A stretch of DNA of 64,000 nucleotides from Clostridium_AD sp050717635 (GCF_050717635.1 NZ_JBOITO010000031.1:75230-139229); one strand, 5' to 3'. Positions 45,171 to 55,573 are shown, counted from the first letter of the stretch. Notes: generated from the letters alone by a model not told the origin. Made by a program: numbers and translations.

Positions 45171-46676
45171 CTATTTCACCTCAATATTTAAATCTACTTC
45201 AAACATCCTATCCCACGGAAATTTAACTTTAGCAACGGTTATTGCATTACCTTCAAATTTACTATTAATGAACTTCTCAACAAATTCATTTAACATAGAT
45301 TTTGTTATATCTTCCACCCAAGATGTTTGATGCTTAAAATCATAATATGAAAGCCCCTTTGACTCTATTTCTTTTATTACTTCTTGCCGTGCAATAGCTT
45401 GATATCCACAATCTTCTACAATTCTATATATTAAAAACTCCAGATTAACATCCCCATATAAATTTGCTACGCCACTTGAAAGTACCGTTCCAAGTGTATT
45501 TCCATTGGTATTCCAACCTGCATATGCAGTTACTTTATTTAACAAGTTATAGCTTCTAAGAAGCGTTATAAGTTCAACATCTGAACCATTACTATAGGCT
45601 GAATCAGATATAATGACTTTTTTACCTGAATTTATATATTCTATTATAGATGCTACAAATTCTTTTAAATTTCTATAACACTGGTTTGTCCTAGGTTTAT
45701 CATCTTGCTCAAAGGCTTCAGTCATCTGATTTTCCGGAGAATTCACCATGAGGATTAAATCAGCATTTGTGCTGTTATCTGTTATATTCATTCCACAGGA
45801 AATTATATGAGCTTTTATTGTCTCAAGTAGTGGCCTATCTTCATATTTAGGTATTATAGTTGGTCCTATCACTGATGAGAATCTCACATAAACTTTAGGG
45901 CATTTCTCATTATAGTAGTTTAAAATTCTAGAAAGCAAGGTGCATCCTACCTCATCAGCACCTGGATAAATTAGAACACTATCAATAATTTCTAATTTTT
46001 CAATTGTCTTTATGTGGTCTTTCTGTTCTTTAGATTGTATCCCATAAAGAGCAGAATCATCCTGTGGTATCACAAATTCTTCAAATATACCTTGACTTAC
46101 ATATTTTAGAGCTTCCTCAGTAACCATAAAGTTCTTTTCTCTACGATTGAAATAATCTTCATAGTATTCTTTAGGGAGTTTCTCTAAGTATTCACTATAC
46201 TTAAAACTATCTTCTAGGTTGGCCTCTCCTATATTAATTTTATCCTGTAACCAAGATATGTTAAATATAGTCTCTCCATAGGTTTCATAATAATCCGGCT
46301 CTTCTTCGCTACTATTATAAGACGGAACTCTCATTATTAAACCAAAGGCGTAAATCTTTAATTTAGGATTCATTTTCTTTAATTCCACAATTCTCTCTAG
46401 CCTTTGTAATAACATTACTATTTCTTCCACATGTAACCTTGATGGAAGAAGACCTCCATAAATTAGCATGTCTAATGATAAAATCGCATAATCTGCACTG
46501 CCTGCATTTCTATTAATAAAATCCCATAACTTTTCAATGTCTGCAGCTTGTTTTTTCTTGCTTAGTATGTTTTGTGGTGGAGTAATAAGTTGTATATTAT
46601 TAATTTTCAAAGCAATCTGTGTTGGATATTTATAATTACATGGTCTTTCATCTAATGGTATATAAAGAATTTTCAT
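45171..46676 (-). CDS. DUF4127 family protein
   Basis: 501 aa. KILYIPLDERPCNYKYPTQI, IDRNAGSADY-type segment, LSLDMLIYGGLLPSRLH, VIPQDDSALYGIQSKEQ, IYPGADEVGCTLLSRIL and ISDSAYSNGSDVELI match DUF4127, whose function is not established. Three initiation codons lie in a row (TTG, ATG, ATG); I choose 46676, which puts GGAG 7 bases upstream. Conserved Asp, Arg and Cys residues suggest an enzyme. Between a GH38 mannosidase and a sugar kinase, it probably acts on a sugar or glycoside (inference). Confidence 0.75.
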   Translation of the reverse strand: MKILYIPLDERPCNYKYPTQIALKINNIQLITPPQNILSKKKQAADIEKLWDFINRNAGSADYAILSLDMLIYGGLLPSRLHVEEIVMLLQRLERIVELKKMNPKLKIYAFGLIMRVPSYNSSEEEPDYYETYGETIFNISWLQDKINIGEANLEDSFKYSEYLEKLPKEYYEDYFNRREKNFMVTEEALKYVSQGIFEEFVIPQDDSALYGIQSKEQKDHIKTIEKLEIIDSVLIYPGADEVGCTLLSRILNYYNEKCPKVYVRFSSVIGPTIIPKYEDRPLLETIKAHIISCGMNITDNSTNADLILMVNSPENQMTEAFEQDDKPRTNQCYRNLKEFVASIIEYINSGKKVIISDSAYSNGSDVELITLLRSYNLLNKVTAYAGWNTNGNTLGTVLSSGVANLYGDVNLEFLIYRIVEDCGYQAIARQEVIKEIESKGLSYYDFKHQTSWVEDITKSMLNEFVEKFINSKFEGNAITVAKVKFPWDRMFEVDLNIEVK

Positions 46677-46688
46677 CATCAAACTCCT

Positions 46689-49193
46689 TTACTTTAACTT
46701 GAGAGTCAATATCTTTTTAGCACTAACTTCAATACTCCCGGTAATTAATTTCTCTTCTTCCTCTAGCAAGTTAGTTTCATATATTTCCTTCCAAAAACAA
46801 TCTATATGCAATAGTTCTACTTGTTCTTTGGGATTATATAATCTTAAAATCACTTCATCTTTGCTATTTTTATAGAAAGCTGAAATAATAATGTTTTTAT
46901 TATCTAAAATCAATATATTTTCCAAAGCATTTTCTATATCATTCCCTTGAAAAACTACAGGTTTAATTCTTATTTTTTTCGCCTCAAAAGGAACATTATC
47001 TTCAAAAGTAATTGCATAATTAAAGCTGTTTTTACCTAAACACTGTGCATCTGGTGTTGCCATATTAGGGCCTGCACCTCCGCCTCTAGTTCTAAAATCA
47101 TCTCTAGATAACCATCCCACACTCCTCATTACAGTTAGGTACACTGCATCTTTAAAATTCCCATAATTTGAAACTTCAACTTCTTGAAGCCCTGTATGGA
47201 TTATTCCAAATTCATTTTTTATATAAGCATAACTATCCGTTGGATGTGTATTAACTCTTACTTCACTCTGCTTTTCTGCGTCATATGTAATATTTTCTAA
47301 GGGTACTCTTTCTACATTATCAAAACTAACATCTGTATAAAATTTTTTAACCCCTTTACATAGTGGAAACACTATTCTTAGTCTCTGATCTTTAGCTTTA
47401 TTATTTATTTCTGTTGTAAATTCTACTGTTTTACTATTCCCTAATATTCTAATTGTAGATTTAATCTCAGTAATAACTTTTTTTAAACTCTGCCCATTTC
47501 TATGTTCGTCTAAGCTTTCAGGTTGCTCTAAATTATATATAACCACTAACTCTTGAGTCACATCATTAATAATTATATTATTAACGCCCACAAAATTTGC
47601 TGTGCTTACACAATCATTAATAGGTGGTGAATAAGTATATTCATCTCCTGCATCTAAAGAACTCACAAACATATTTGTATTTTCGTATAATTTGTTATTT
47701 TGCTTATTTAATATATCTACATAACCTTTACTATTAATACTAACTTTAACATATGAATTTTCTAAAAATGACTTACGATATATTTCTTCTTCTTTTTTAA
47801 TATCATTAACAATATTATACTCAGTAAAGCCCATGCCCTTAAAATTTGATTTTAAAGCAACCTTAAATTGGTGTACTTCATACCAATTTGGCTCTAGATC
47901 AACATCAGCTAAAAATATTTGTTTGTTTTCACTGCTTAGAATTTCCATGGTTATATATTTATTACGGATATCCGTAATTTTGAAGTTTTCAATATTTGTT
48001 GGTAAATTTAATATTGCTTCTACTACCCCTTCATACTTATAAGGAAGTGGATTAAATATATAAATTTTATTATTATCTATAGGCTTACTTTTTATAATTT
48101 CCTTGGCTGCATAATGCTTAATTGATTCAAGCATATCATTTATTTTCACATTACGTGTTTCCATTTCACTATGAACACTATCTATACTACATCCACAGAT
48201 ACTATCGTGGGGATGATTTTTTAAAAGCGACTTCCATGTATGATGAAGAAATTTATATTTATATTTATTTGTTACAATACTCTTAATTAACTCTAGAGGT
48301 TCAGCTATATGAGTCAATTTATCTTCTAGCTGTCCATTTTGTTTTTTTAAGTAACTTCTGCTTGATGCAACATTTGGTAATATGTATGCTTTTCTTTCAT
48401 CTCTTTGTTCACCATAGATTATTTCCACAAAAGAACTATTATCTAATCTAGAAATATACTCTTTTAAGTTTGTCTGCTCTATTACTATATCTAAATCACT
48501 TTCTAGCTTCGTTAATCTATCATTTAAATTTTCATGCGGAATTAAATGATCTGCGCCGTTTAAAAGTAATAATTCTTCACTATCAGTAAACTTTTGAATT
48601 TTATCTAAATATATTTCTAACCTTTTGGTATAGTCATCATAGGTTAAAAAGTGATTATAATATCCTTCCCATAGTGGAAGAATTATAGCTTTAATTTCAG
48701 TATGATCACTGCCCTCAAAAATCACTTCGCTACTTTTAGAATGTACCCCTCTAAATAACAATGCACAGTCTATATTAAGGCCTTTAAATATCTGTGGTAA
48801 TTGCCCTATATGACCAAAGGTATCTGGTAGATATCCAACAAAATCTTTTTTACCATATTGCGCTGAAATATCTGTTCCTATTTTTAAGTTTCTTATTATG
48901 CTTTCTCCGCTAACCAAAAATTCATCAGGCAAAACATACCACGGACCAACGTCAATTCTTCCAGATTTAATATAATTAATAAGCTTTTTATATTCACCAT
49001 CTTCTAAAACTTCTGCTAAATCTTCTAAAATAACTGTTTGTCCATCTAACATAAAACTTTTGAATTGACCATTATCTAATCCTTTAACAATTAATTCTAT
49101 TCCTTTAATTAATTTTCCTCTAAAGGTCTCAAAACTTTCATACCATTCTCTGTCCCAATGTGTATGATTTATTATATTCAATCTTTTAGTCAT
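46689..49193 (-). CDS. Glycoside hydrolase family 38, alpha-mannosidase
   Basis: 834 aa, within the usual range. Zinc-site motif NIINHTHWDREWY at residues ~7-19, the nucleophile region VGYLPDTFGHIGQLPQIF near 117-134, NGADHLIPHENL near 213, and HPHDSICGCSIDSVHSEM near 327, then the beta-sandwich C-terminal half (VEFTTEINNKAKDQRLRIVF, HPTDSYAYIKNEFGIIHTG). No signal peptide, so it cleaves imported or phosphorylated mannosides in the cytoplasm. Gene follows the two permeases by 22 bases. Substrate linkage is unknown. Confidence 0.92.
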   Translation of the reverse strand: MTKRLNIINHTHWDREWYESFETFRGKLIKGIELIVKGLDNGQFKSFMLDGQTVILEDLAEVLEDGEYKKLINYIKSGRIDVGPWYVLPDEFLVSGESIIRNLKIGTDISAQYGKKDFVGYLPDTFGHIGQLPQIFKGLNIDCALLFRGVHSKSSEVIFEGSDHTEIKAIILPLWEGYYNHFLTYDDYTKRLEIYLDKIQKFTDSEELLLLNGADHLIPHENLNDRLTKLESDLDIVIEQTNLKEYISRLDNSSFVEIIYGEQRDERKAYILPNVASSRSYLKKQNGQLEDKLTHIAEPLELIKSIVTNKYKYKFLHHTWKSLLKNHPHDSICGCSIDSVHSEMETRNVKINDMLESIKHYAAKEIIKSKPIDNNKIYIFNPLPYKYEGVVEAILNLPTNIENFKITDIRNKYITMEILSSENKQIFLADVDLEPNWYEVHQFKVALKSNFKGMGFTEYNIVNDIKKEEEIYRKSFLENSYVKVSINSKGYVDILNKQNNKLYENTNMFVSSLDAGDEYTYSPPINDCVSTANFVGVNNIIINDVTQELVVIYNLEQPESLDEHRNGQSLKKVITEIKSTIRILGNSKTVEFTTEINNKAKDQRLRIVFPLCKGVKKFYTDVSFDNVERVPLENITYDAEKQSEVRVNTHPTDSYAYIKNEFGIIHTGLQEVEVSNYGNFKDAVYLTVMRSVGWLSRDDFRTRGGGAGPNMATPDAQCLGKNSFNYAITFEDNVPFEAKKIRIKPVVFQGNDIENALENILILDNKNIIISAFYKNSKDEVILRLYNPKEQVELLHIDCFWKEIYETNLLEEEEKLITGSIEVSAKKILTLKLK

Positions 49194-49215
49194 ACCTATC
49201 GCTCCTTTATACTTT

Positions 49216-50055
49216 TTATTCCTTTACACCGCCAGCAGTAGCGCCTTCCATGAAATACTTCTGCGTTGCAATGAAAAAAATAATTATCGGTATCATAGAT
49301 AATACTGCTCCAGCTGCTATTAGTCTCCAATCTGTAGCAAATGTACCCTGCAAATCCATAACTCCCAGGGGTAGAGTATATTTACTCTTATCACTTAATA
49401 CTAATAGCGGCCAAAGAAAATCTCCCCATGAATTAACAAATGTAAATATGGCCAACGTGGCAATAAATGGTTTTATTAATGGTAATAAAATTTTATACCA
49501 AATCTGAAATGCATTGCAACCATCAATATATGCTGCTTCTTCTATAGAAACGGGTATTGTAAGAAACGCTTGCCTTATTAAAAATATTCCAAAGGCTGTT
49601 ACTGCAAATGGTAATATCACTCCCGGATAGCTGTTTTTTAATCCAATTTTAGATATTAAAACAAATATAGGAATCATTGTAACCTGGATTGGAATCATCA
49701 TTGTACTTAAAATCCCAGTAAAAATTATATCTTTCCCCTTAAACTTCATTCTAGCCAATGGATAAGCTGCAAGGCACGCTAGTACAACGTTTAAAACAAC
49801 TTGAACCAATGCTATTATCACACTATTAATAAGATATGTCATAAAGGGTATTGTTTTGAATACTGACTTCATGCTTTCAAGTGTAGGATGCCTTGGAAGT
49901 AGATCCGGCGGAAACTTAAATAAATTTTCTGTAGATGATTTTAATGCTGTGGATAAAAGCCACAAAAAAGGACCCACAGATACAATTAATAAAACTATTA
50001 ATATGGTATATAGTATAACTTTTTCTTTAAATTTAATCTTTATACCTGAATTCAT
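49216..50055 (-). CDS. ABC sugar permease, MalG/UgpE type
   Basis: 279 aa with six hydrophobic segments. Binding-protein-dependent permease loop EEAAYIDGCNAFQIWYKILL-PLIKP holds the EAA motif that contacts the ATPase. GALITA-like C terminus: QKYFMEGATAGGVKE. Pairs with the permease at 50066. Confidence 0.92.
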   Translation of the reverse strand: MNSGIKIKFKEKVILYTILIVLLIVSVGPFLWLLSTALKSSTENLFKFPPDLLPRHPTLESMKSVFKTIPFMTYLINSVIIALVQVVLNVVLACLAAYPLARMKFKGKDIIFTGILSTMMIPIQVTMIPIFVLISKIGLKNSYPGVILPFAVTAFGIFLIRQAFLTIPVSIEEAAYIDGCNAFQIWYKILLPLIKPFIATLAIFTFVNSWGDFLWPLLVLSDKSKYTLPLGVMDLQGTFATDWRLIAAGAVLSMIPIIIFFIATQKYFMEGATAGGVKE

Positions 50056-50065
50056 ATCTTCACCC

Positions 50066-50971
50066 CTATTGTACTTTTTTATCTGAAATTTTTATACTTA
50101 TTATTGAAAAAACTAATAAAATTAAGAATAATATTACTCCCACCGCACTAGCATATCCCATTTCCAGTTGTGAGAATGCCCGTTCATACAAATAATAAAC
50201 TACGGTCTTAGTGCTGTTAAACGGCCCGCCACCTGTCATAATATAAATTTCATCAAACACTTTCATAGCAGCCATGGAAGACATTACAGCAACTATAGCC
50301 ATTGATGGAGCAAGTAGTGGGAAAGTAATAAAGAGGTGTTTTTTTAGTCCTGAGGCTCCGTCTATTTCTGCAGCCTCCCATATATCTTGTGATATTGCTT
50401 GAAGTCCTGATAGATAAATAACCATATAATATCCAATACCCTTCCATATAGTAACTATCATAACTGAATAAAGCGCAGTATTTTTAGATGTTAAAAAGGG
50501 TATAGGTTTTTTAATAATATGTAAAATATTTACTAGTAAGTAATTTAAAAGTCCAGAATCAGCATATATCCATTTCCAAGCTATCCCCGCAACAACCATG
50601 CTTGTTATAACCGGCAAATAATAAGATGCTCTAAAAAATTTAATACCCTTTAGTTTACTATTAACTAAAATAGCAACAAATACAGGTAGTACTACTAAAG
50701 TAGGAACAACAATAATAAAATATAATACTGTATTTTTTAGTGCAGCAAGAAAAGCTTTATCTTTTATTATATTTTCATAATTCTTAGTGCCTATCCATTC
50801 TGGTGGTGTAAAAACATTGTAAGATTGAAAACTATACATTATAACTCTTATTAATGGATAAAATACGAATATTCCTAATATTAATAGTGCTGGAAGTAGA
50901 AACATATATGGTGTTAATTTACCGTATGGTCTTAATTTTCTTTTCGTTTTTCTTTTTATTATATTATTCAT
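50066..50971 (-). CDS. ABC sugar permease, MalF/UgpA type
   Basis: 301 aa, six or so membrane segments after a basic N terminus (KRKTKRKLRPYGKLTPY). EAA loop: DIWEAAEIDGASGLKKHLFI. GGGPFNSTKTVVYYLYERAF is typical of carbohydrate uptake permeases of the CUT1 class. ATG at 50971 follows GGAGG. Transcribed after the binding protein. Confidence 0.92.
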   Translation of the reverse strand: MNNIIKRKTKRKLRPYGKLTPYMFLLPALLILGIFVFYPLIRVIMYSFQSYNVFTPPEWIGTKNYENIIKDKAFLAALKNTVLYFIIVVPTLVVLPVFVAILVNSKLKGIKFFRASYYLPVITSMVVAGIAWKWIYADSGLLNYLLVNILHIIKKPIPFLTSKNTALYSVMIVTIWKGIGYYMVIYLSGLQAISQDIWEAAEIDGASGLKKHLFITFPLLAPSMAIVAVMSSMAAMKVFDEIYIMTGGGPFNSTKTVVYYLYERAFSQLEMGYASAVGVILFLILLVFSIISIKISDKKVQ

Positions 50972-51053
50972 ATTTTTTTCCTCCTTACGCTTACCTTCCT
51001 TTATAGAAATTAAGCCCCACCTTTATGTGGGGCACAATTTAAAACTTTTTTAT

Positions 51054-52349
51054 TTATTTAGCTAATGCTGCATTTGCTAATGCTTCTGCTTCTTTTAATG
51101 CTTCTTCAGGCTTTCCCTCACCTGCAATAGACTTTTGTACTGCAGTTAAGAAAGCGTCTTGTATTTCACTATAATTTTTAATTGGAGGAAATATATTTTT
51201 AGCTTTTTCTATTTGGCCAGCACTTATTGTTCTTGCCTGCTCACTTGCATTCCCTTTTTCTAAATTAAAGAAATCATCTTTTATTGAATCTCTAGTTGAT
51301 GGAATTATAGCTCCAGAAACTTTAGCAAACTCAACTTGATTTGGTGCATCAGTAATAAACTTTGAAAATTTAACTGCTGCATCTTTGTTTTTACTACTCT
51401 GCGCAACACAAATATTCATTACAGCTTCATTATATTTTCCATTAGCATTTGCTAGTTGTTGTCCCACTGCGGTATTATCATATATTTCTTTATTATTTTT
51501 TTCAATCATACTTGCATGAGAAGTTCCACCTTGGAACATAGCAACTTCTCCACCGCTATACATTTGAATTATTGTTCCTTGTCCTTCAGTTAAACTAGTC
51601 TTTGGAATTAACTCCTCATCCATCATTTTCTTAAAGAAATTAATGCTTTCAATTGCTTCCGGTGTATTAAACGTAGCCTTTGTATAATCATCATTAAACA
51701 GTTTTACTCCCATTTGCTCAAAAGCTTCCATACCAACACTTTCATTAAATGAAATCATAAAACCATATTTTCCTGTTTTTTCTTTTATTGTTTTTGCTGC
51801 ATTATACATTTCTTCATAATTGGCTGGTGCCTTATTTGGATCAAGTCCAGCTTTTGTAAATAATTCTTTATTGATATATGTGATACCTGTTGTTAAATAC
51901 CATGGAAGTCCAAAGGTTTTACCATCAAAAGATGAAGCCTCCCAAGCTCCTTTAAAATAATCATCTTTTACATCTGCTGCGCTTACTCCCATATCAACTA
52001 GTGCATTTAATTGAGCCAATTTTTGAGCAAACTGAGGATTCAAATTTACAACATCAGGCATTGAACCTGAAGCTGCTGCTGCCATGACTTTCTTCTCCAT
52101 ATCACCCCAAGGAACATCAACCCATTTAACCTTAATAGTTGGATTTTCTGTTTCAAATTTTACTATAGCACTCTTTAAATAGTCATCAAAAGTTGGTGAT
52201 AACTGCATAGTCCAAAATTCTACATTTTGCTCTGTTTTTACTTCTGGAGTTTCTTTTACTTCCTTTTTGTCATTACTTGCACAACCTACAAATAAAGATC
52301 CACTCATCGTTGCTGCTAATGCTATTGCTAATAGTTTTCTGATTTTCAT
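51054..52349 (-). CDS. ABC sugar-binding lipoprotein, family 1
   Basis: 431 aa. Lipoprotein signal: MKIRKLLAIALAATMSGSLF then VGCASN, Cys at residue 23, so anchored outside the cell membrane. Family 1 features: VEFWTMQLSPTFDDYLKSAI, GKTFGLPWYLTTGITYINKE, GEVAMFQGGTSHASM, AVKFSKFITDAPNQVEFAKV. It delivers the operon's glycan to the two permeases. Confidence 0.92.
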   Translation of the reverse strand: MKIRKLLAIALAATMSGSLFVGCASNDKKEVKETPEVKTEQNVEFWTMQLSPTFDDYLKSAIVKFETENPTIKVKWVDVPWGDMEKKVMAAAASGSMPDVVNLNPQFAQKLAQLNALVDMGVSAADVKDDYFKGAWEASSFDGKTFGLPWYLTTGITYINKELFTKAGLDPNKAPANYEEMYNAAKTIKEKTGKYGFMISFNESVGMEAFEQMGVKLFNDDYTKATFNTPEAIESINFFKKMMDEELIPKTSLTEGQGTIIQMYSGGEVAMFQGGTSHASMIEKNNKEIYDNTAVGQQLANANGKYNEAVMNICVAQSSKNKDAAVKFSKFITDAPNQVEFAKVSGAIIPSTRDSIKDDFFNLEKGNASEQARTISAGQIEKAKNIFPPIKNYSEIQDAFLTAVQKSIAGEGKPEEALKEAEALANAALAK

Positions 52350-52370
52350 ACATTATTCCCCCTTAAATAT

Positions 52371-53681
52371 TTATCTAAACCCCTTTTGTTTTAAAAGAGT
52401 TTGAAAACTTAAATTATCTAACTGCTTAACTTGTTTGTTATTAATTATGCTCATATATGCCATATAACCTGCTGCTTCTCCCATGCCACGACAAATATTT
52501 TGAATTCTTATGGCAGACTGAGCAATAAAATCTGTTGATACACACCTACCCGCAACTATTAGGTTATCTATTTCACTACAAATCATTATGTCCCATGGGA
52601 TATCATAATAAGCTTCCTTATTACTTACGTCATTTCTTAGTTTTTCTATATATTCTGTGTCATCATTACTTAAATTATGAATATCAACTGGGTAATTTGA
52701 TGACATGATTCTGTTATCAAATTTTTTATAGGTTAAAATATCTTTACCCGTCAAAATATATTCACCTTGAATTCTAACACTTTCCCTTACTCCTACCAGT
52801 GGAGCTATTAATGAAAGGTACGAATTTTTAAAACCAGGTAATGTTTTAAGAAATTTAACATATCTAAATATCTTTTGTTTGCCTATTATTTGTGCTGTTG
52901 TTAAATCCTCTACGCTACTGCCATCAAGTTGCTGAAATATTTCAGGACAGTTAAATGTTAAATCTGAACTTCTACCTGGGATAGAAAAACATTGAAAATA
53001 CCTAGCATCTTCTTCTTGTAACTCTCCATTCTTAACTGCTTCCTCAAATATAGGTTGTAATGGGAACACACCATCTTTTGTATGGGCTGTGCTGAATTCG
53101 TTTACATCTAACTCATGCTTTTGCCCTAACCCCTCTACATAACTTGAAAATTCGCTAACATTAATATTACTCATTATAAATCTTAATGAAATAGGTTGGT
53201 TTAACCCATTTAGGTTCCCTTTGCACACTTTAATTCCAGCTAACCTAGAAATATCTGCGTCACCTGTGGAGTCAATAAATATCTTACCTTTAAATTCTTC
53301 AACTCCACTTTTACTTTGTACTAAAATTGAATGGATTAATTTTTCTTTCCTTATTAGTTTAAAAGCGTTGCTATAATATCTAATTTTCACTCCAGATTCT
53401 ACAATCAATCTTTCTAAAACATATTTCAATACTTCAGGATTAAACCAATTTCCAAAGCCATCTCCTGTTTCTTTAAGTTTAAGTATTATTTCATTATTTA
53501 AATCAGATATATAATCATCTTTATGATTGCTCATCATAGGTGAAACTATTCCACCTGTAGCCGTGCCGCCTACATATCCATTACTTTCAATAAGTAATGT
53601 TTTCATTCCCATTCTACCAGAGGCAATAGCAGCTAGCGCACCTGCAGTTCCTCCTCCTATTATAATCACATCATAAATCAT
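52371..53681 (-). CDS. FAD-dependent oxidoreductase (FAD_oxidored family)
   Basis: 436 aa. N-terminal dinucleotide motif YDVIIIGGGTAGALAAIASG, LLIESNGYVGGTATGGIVSP, IFIDSTGDADISRLAG, and C-terminal DIPWDIMICSEIDNLIVAGR followed by CVSTDFIAQSAIRIQNICRG. The family is common in sugar operons but its substrates are poorly known. Start overlaps the nanE stop as TAATG, so the two are translationally coupled. It could oxidise a sugar hydroxyl to allow cleavage by an elimination route (speculation). Confidence 0.85.
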   Translation of the reverse strand: MIYDVIIIGGGTAGALAAIASGRMGMKTLLIESNGYVGGTATGGIVSPMMSNHKDDYISDLNNEIILKLKETGDGFGNWFNPEVLKYVLERLIVESGVKIRYYSNAFKLIRKEKLIHSILVQSKSGVEEFKGKIFIDSTGDADISRLAGIKVCKGNLNGLNQPISLRFIMSNINVSEFSSYVEGLGQKHELDVNEFSTAHTKDGVFPLQPIFEEAVKNGELQEEDARYFQCFSIPGRSSDLTFNCPEIFQQLDGSSVEDLTTAQIIGKQKIFRYVKFLKTLPGFKNSYLSLIAPLVGVRESVRIQGEYILTGKDILTYKKFDNRIMSSNYPVDIHNLSNDDTEYIEKLRNDVSNKEAYYDIPWDIMICSEIDNLIVAGRCVSTDFIAQSAIRIQNICRGMGEAAGYMAYMSIINNKQVKQLDNLSFQTLLKQKGFR

Positions 53682-54382
53682 TATTTATATTTCCCACAAT
53701 TAATCTCTTTAATGAATCTTTCTGTTATCTCTAGTGGTCTTGTTATAGCCCCACCAACTACCACAGCATATGCGCCATTATCTAATGCTATTTTAGCTTG
53801 CTTTGGATAATGAATTTTACCTTCACATATTACAGGTATATTAACTTTCTTTGATAACCTATTAACAAGTTCTAAATCTGGACCATCAGAGTTTACACTA
53901 TAATTTGTATAACCAGATAAAGTTGTAGAAATAATATCCATACCTATCTTTTCAGCCATTATTCCTTCTTCATAAGTAGATATATCCGCCATAAATATCT
54001 GATCTGGAAATTCATCTCTAATTTGCTTATAAAATTGTAACAGATCAATTCCGTAAGGTCTTGTTCTATTTGTAAAATCCGTTGCAATAATATAAACTCC
54101 GATATTGTGTAATGCTCTCACTTCTTTAATAGTAGGCGTTATATAAACTTCTGAATCATCATATATTTTTTTTATTATTCCTATTATTGGTAGGTCAACT
54201 GACTTTTTAATCTCTATAATATCTTCTATTGTATTGGCTCTTATAGCAGCCGCTCCACCTGTTTCAGCAGCATATGCAAGTTTTGCCATTATGTCAGAAC
54301 CATATAGAGGCTCTTCCACTAAAGCTTGACACGAAACTATAAGTTGTCCCTTTAAACTATATAATTTATCAAATTGCTTCAA
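53681..54382 (-). CDS. nanE: N-acetylmannosamine-6-phosphate 2-epimerase
   Basis: 233 aa. TIM-barrel enzyme turning ManNAc-6-P into GlcNAc-6-P. Seen: LIVSCQALVEEPLYGSDIMA, AAETGGAAAIRANTIEDI, PIIGIIKKIYDDSEVYITPT, IIATDFTNRTRP, FMADISTYEEGIMAEKIG, PVICEGKIHYPKQAKIAL, AVVVGGAITRPLEIT. The start is TTG at 54382 with AGGAGG 7 bases ahead. First gene of the operon. nanA, nagA and nagB are not in the window. Confidence 0.94.
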   Translation of the reverse strand: MKQFDKLYSLKGQLIVSCQALVEEPLYGSDIMAKLAYAAETGGAAAIRANTIEDIIEIKKSVDLPIIGIIKKIYDDSEVYITPTIKEVRALHNIGVYIIATDFTNRTRPYGIDLLQFYKQIRDEFPDQIFMADISTYEEGIMAEKIGMDIISTTLSGYTNYSVNSDGPDLELVNRLSKKVNIPVICEGKIHYPKQAKIALDNGAYAVVVGGAITRPLEITERFIKEINCGKYK

Positions 54383-54574
54383 TTGGATCCCTCCTTATAA
54401 ACATTATTATAATGTATATTATTAATAATAGAAAATTCAATCTTAGAGTGTATCTCCTTTTTATGGTCGATTATTGAAACTTATCTCTCTTTTCCTCTTC
54501 ATAGAGCAATATTTCATTTTTTTATATATTTTTGGAGTTTTACTCCTTTTATTTGTTACTCTCTATTTACAATA
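54383..54574. other. Intergenic region with likely nanE operon promoter
   Basis: TATAATAATG on the minus strand (~54402-54411) is a likely -10 for nanE. No clear -35 or operator was recognised. The rest (54430-54574) is AT-rich and includes the unrecognisable start of the adjacent pseudogene. Confidence 0.4.
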
Positions 54575-55514
54575 TTTAGTAAAAGTGATAGAGGTGGCGA
54601 TCAAATAGTTACCTATACAAAAGACTTTGGACCTATAACTACAGGAACAAATGATCATGAAGCTGGCGCAAGCTTTCTCATTAACAATGCGGTAATCGGC
54701 GCAAAAATTAGTATGGACCAAACTACCAAAACATTAACTGCCTCTGTAACTCCTGAAAGCATGATAGCCGCTTTTGAAAAAGATTATAATGATTCGCTGC
54801 AAGCTTATACTACTGCTAAAGATGGATTGTATGATGTACCACTACAAAGTGCTAAGGAAGCTATAGATGCAGGAAGTATAAAACTATCTGCAGCAAAACA
54901 AATTTTAGAAGAGATAAAAACTGCCACAACAAACAAACAAGACTTAGAATTTCAATTTATAGACTTACTGGATGAAGTTAAGTTAAACACAAATCTCGTA
55001 ACCTACAGATCTATGGAATCTAAAAAAGTAGAGTCCAGGGCAGTTTGGCATAGACCAACAGAAATGAATTTAGATGCTGTAAAAGCAAATTTAGATGAGT
55101 TAAAAAACAATAATTTCAATTTGATTTTCCTAGAAACATTTCGGCAAGGATATACACGTACAAGAGGTTTTAAAGGAGAGTACCTTCAGAGATGCTGCAG
55201 TTCTACCAAATGATGACATTAATAAAATAATAGAAACCACCTTTAAGGACATTCTTTCAAAGGCTGACAGGCTTTATATTCCAAATGGTAAAATGTCGGC
55301 TAAGCAAAGACGCTCATTAAGAAATAAATTTAAATCTATTGAAAACAAAAAAATCAAAAGTCCCCGTGATATTAACAAAGCAGTAAATGAAATTGATAAA
55401 CTAAGAAACTCCATTTCAGACTATGCACTAGCCCCTGCTTCAAACAGAATTGCAGAGGACCTTGAATATTTAAATGGTATTTTAAAAATAAGAGAAAACA
55501 TGTTAAGCCGCTGA
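54575..55514 (+). pseudogene. Internally deleted GHL10/DUF187-like glycoside hydrolase relic
   Basis: Frame 1 from ~54575 reads FSKSDRGGDQIVTYTKDFG, TTGTNDHEAGASFLINNAVI and a helical stretch, then the beginning of a GHL10-type barrel (SRAVWHRPTEMNLDAVKANL, FNLIFLETFRQGYTRTRGF) and runs out at 55213. Frame 3 takes over near 55180 (STFRDAAVLPNDDINKIIE, KADRLYIPNGKMSAKQRR) and ends at 55514. Most of the catalytic barrel is missing between the two, and no start codon or ribosome binding site is seen. So this is a gene decayed by internal deletion with a frameshift. The N-terminal FG-x-TTGTN type motif also occurs in phosphodiester-glycosidase proteins (from memory). Confidence 0.75.
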
Positions 55515-55527
55515 GTTAAATAGGATA

Positions 55528-55573
55528 AAAGGGGTTGTCTCAAATGATTATAACCTCATTTGAGACAACCCTT
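55528..55573. terminator. Bidirectional terminator
   Basis: AAGGGGTTGTCTCAAATGA pairs with TCATTTGAGACAACCCTT around an 8-base loop, between the relic and the convergent galM gene. Confidence 0.8.
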
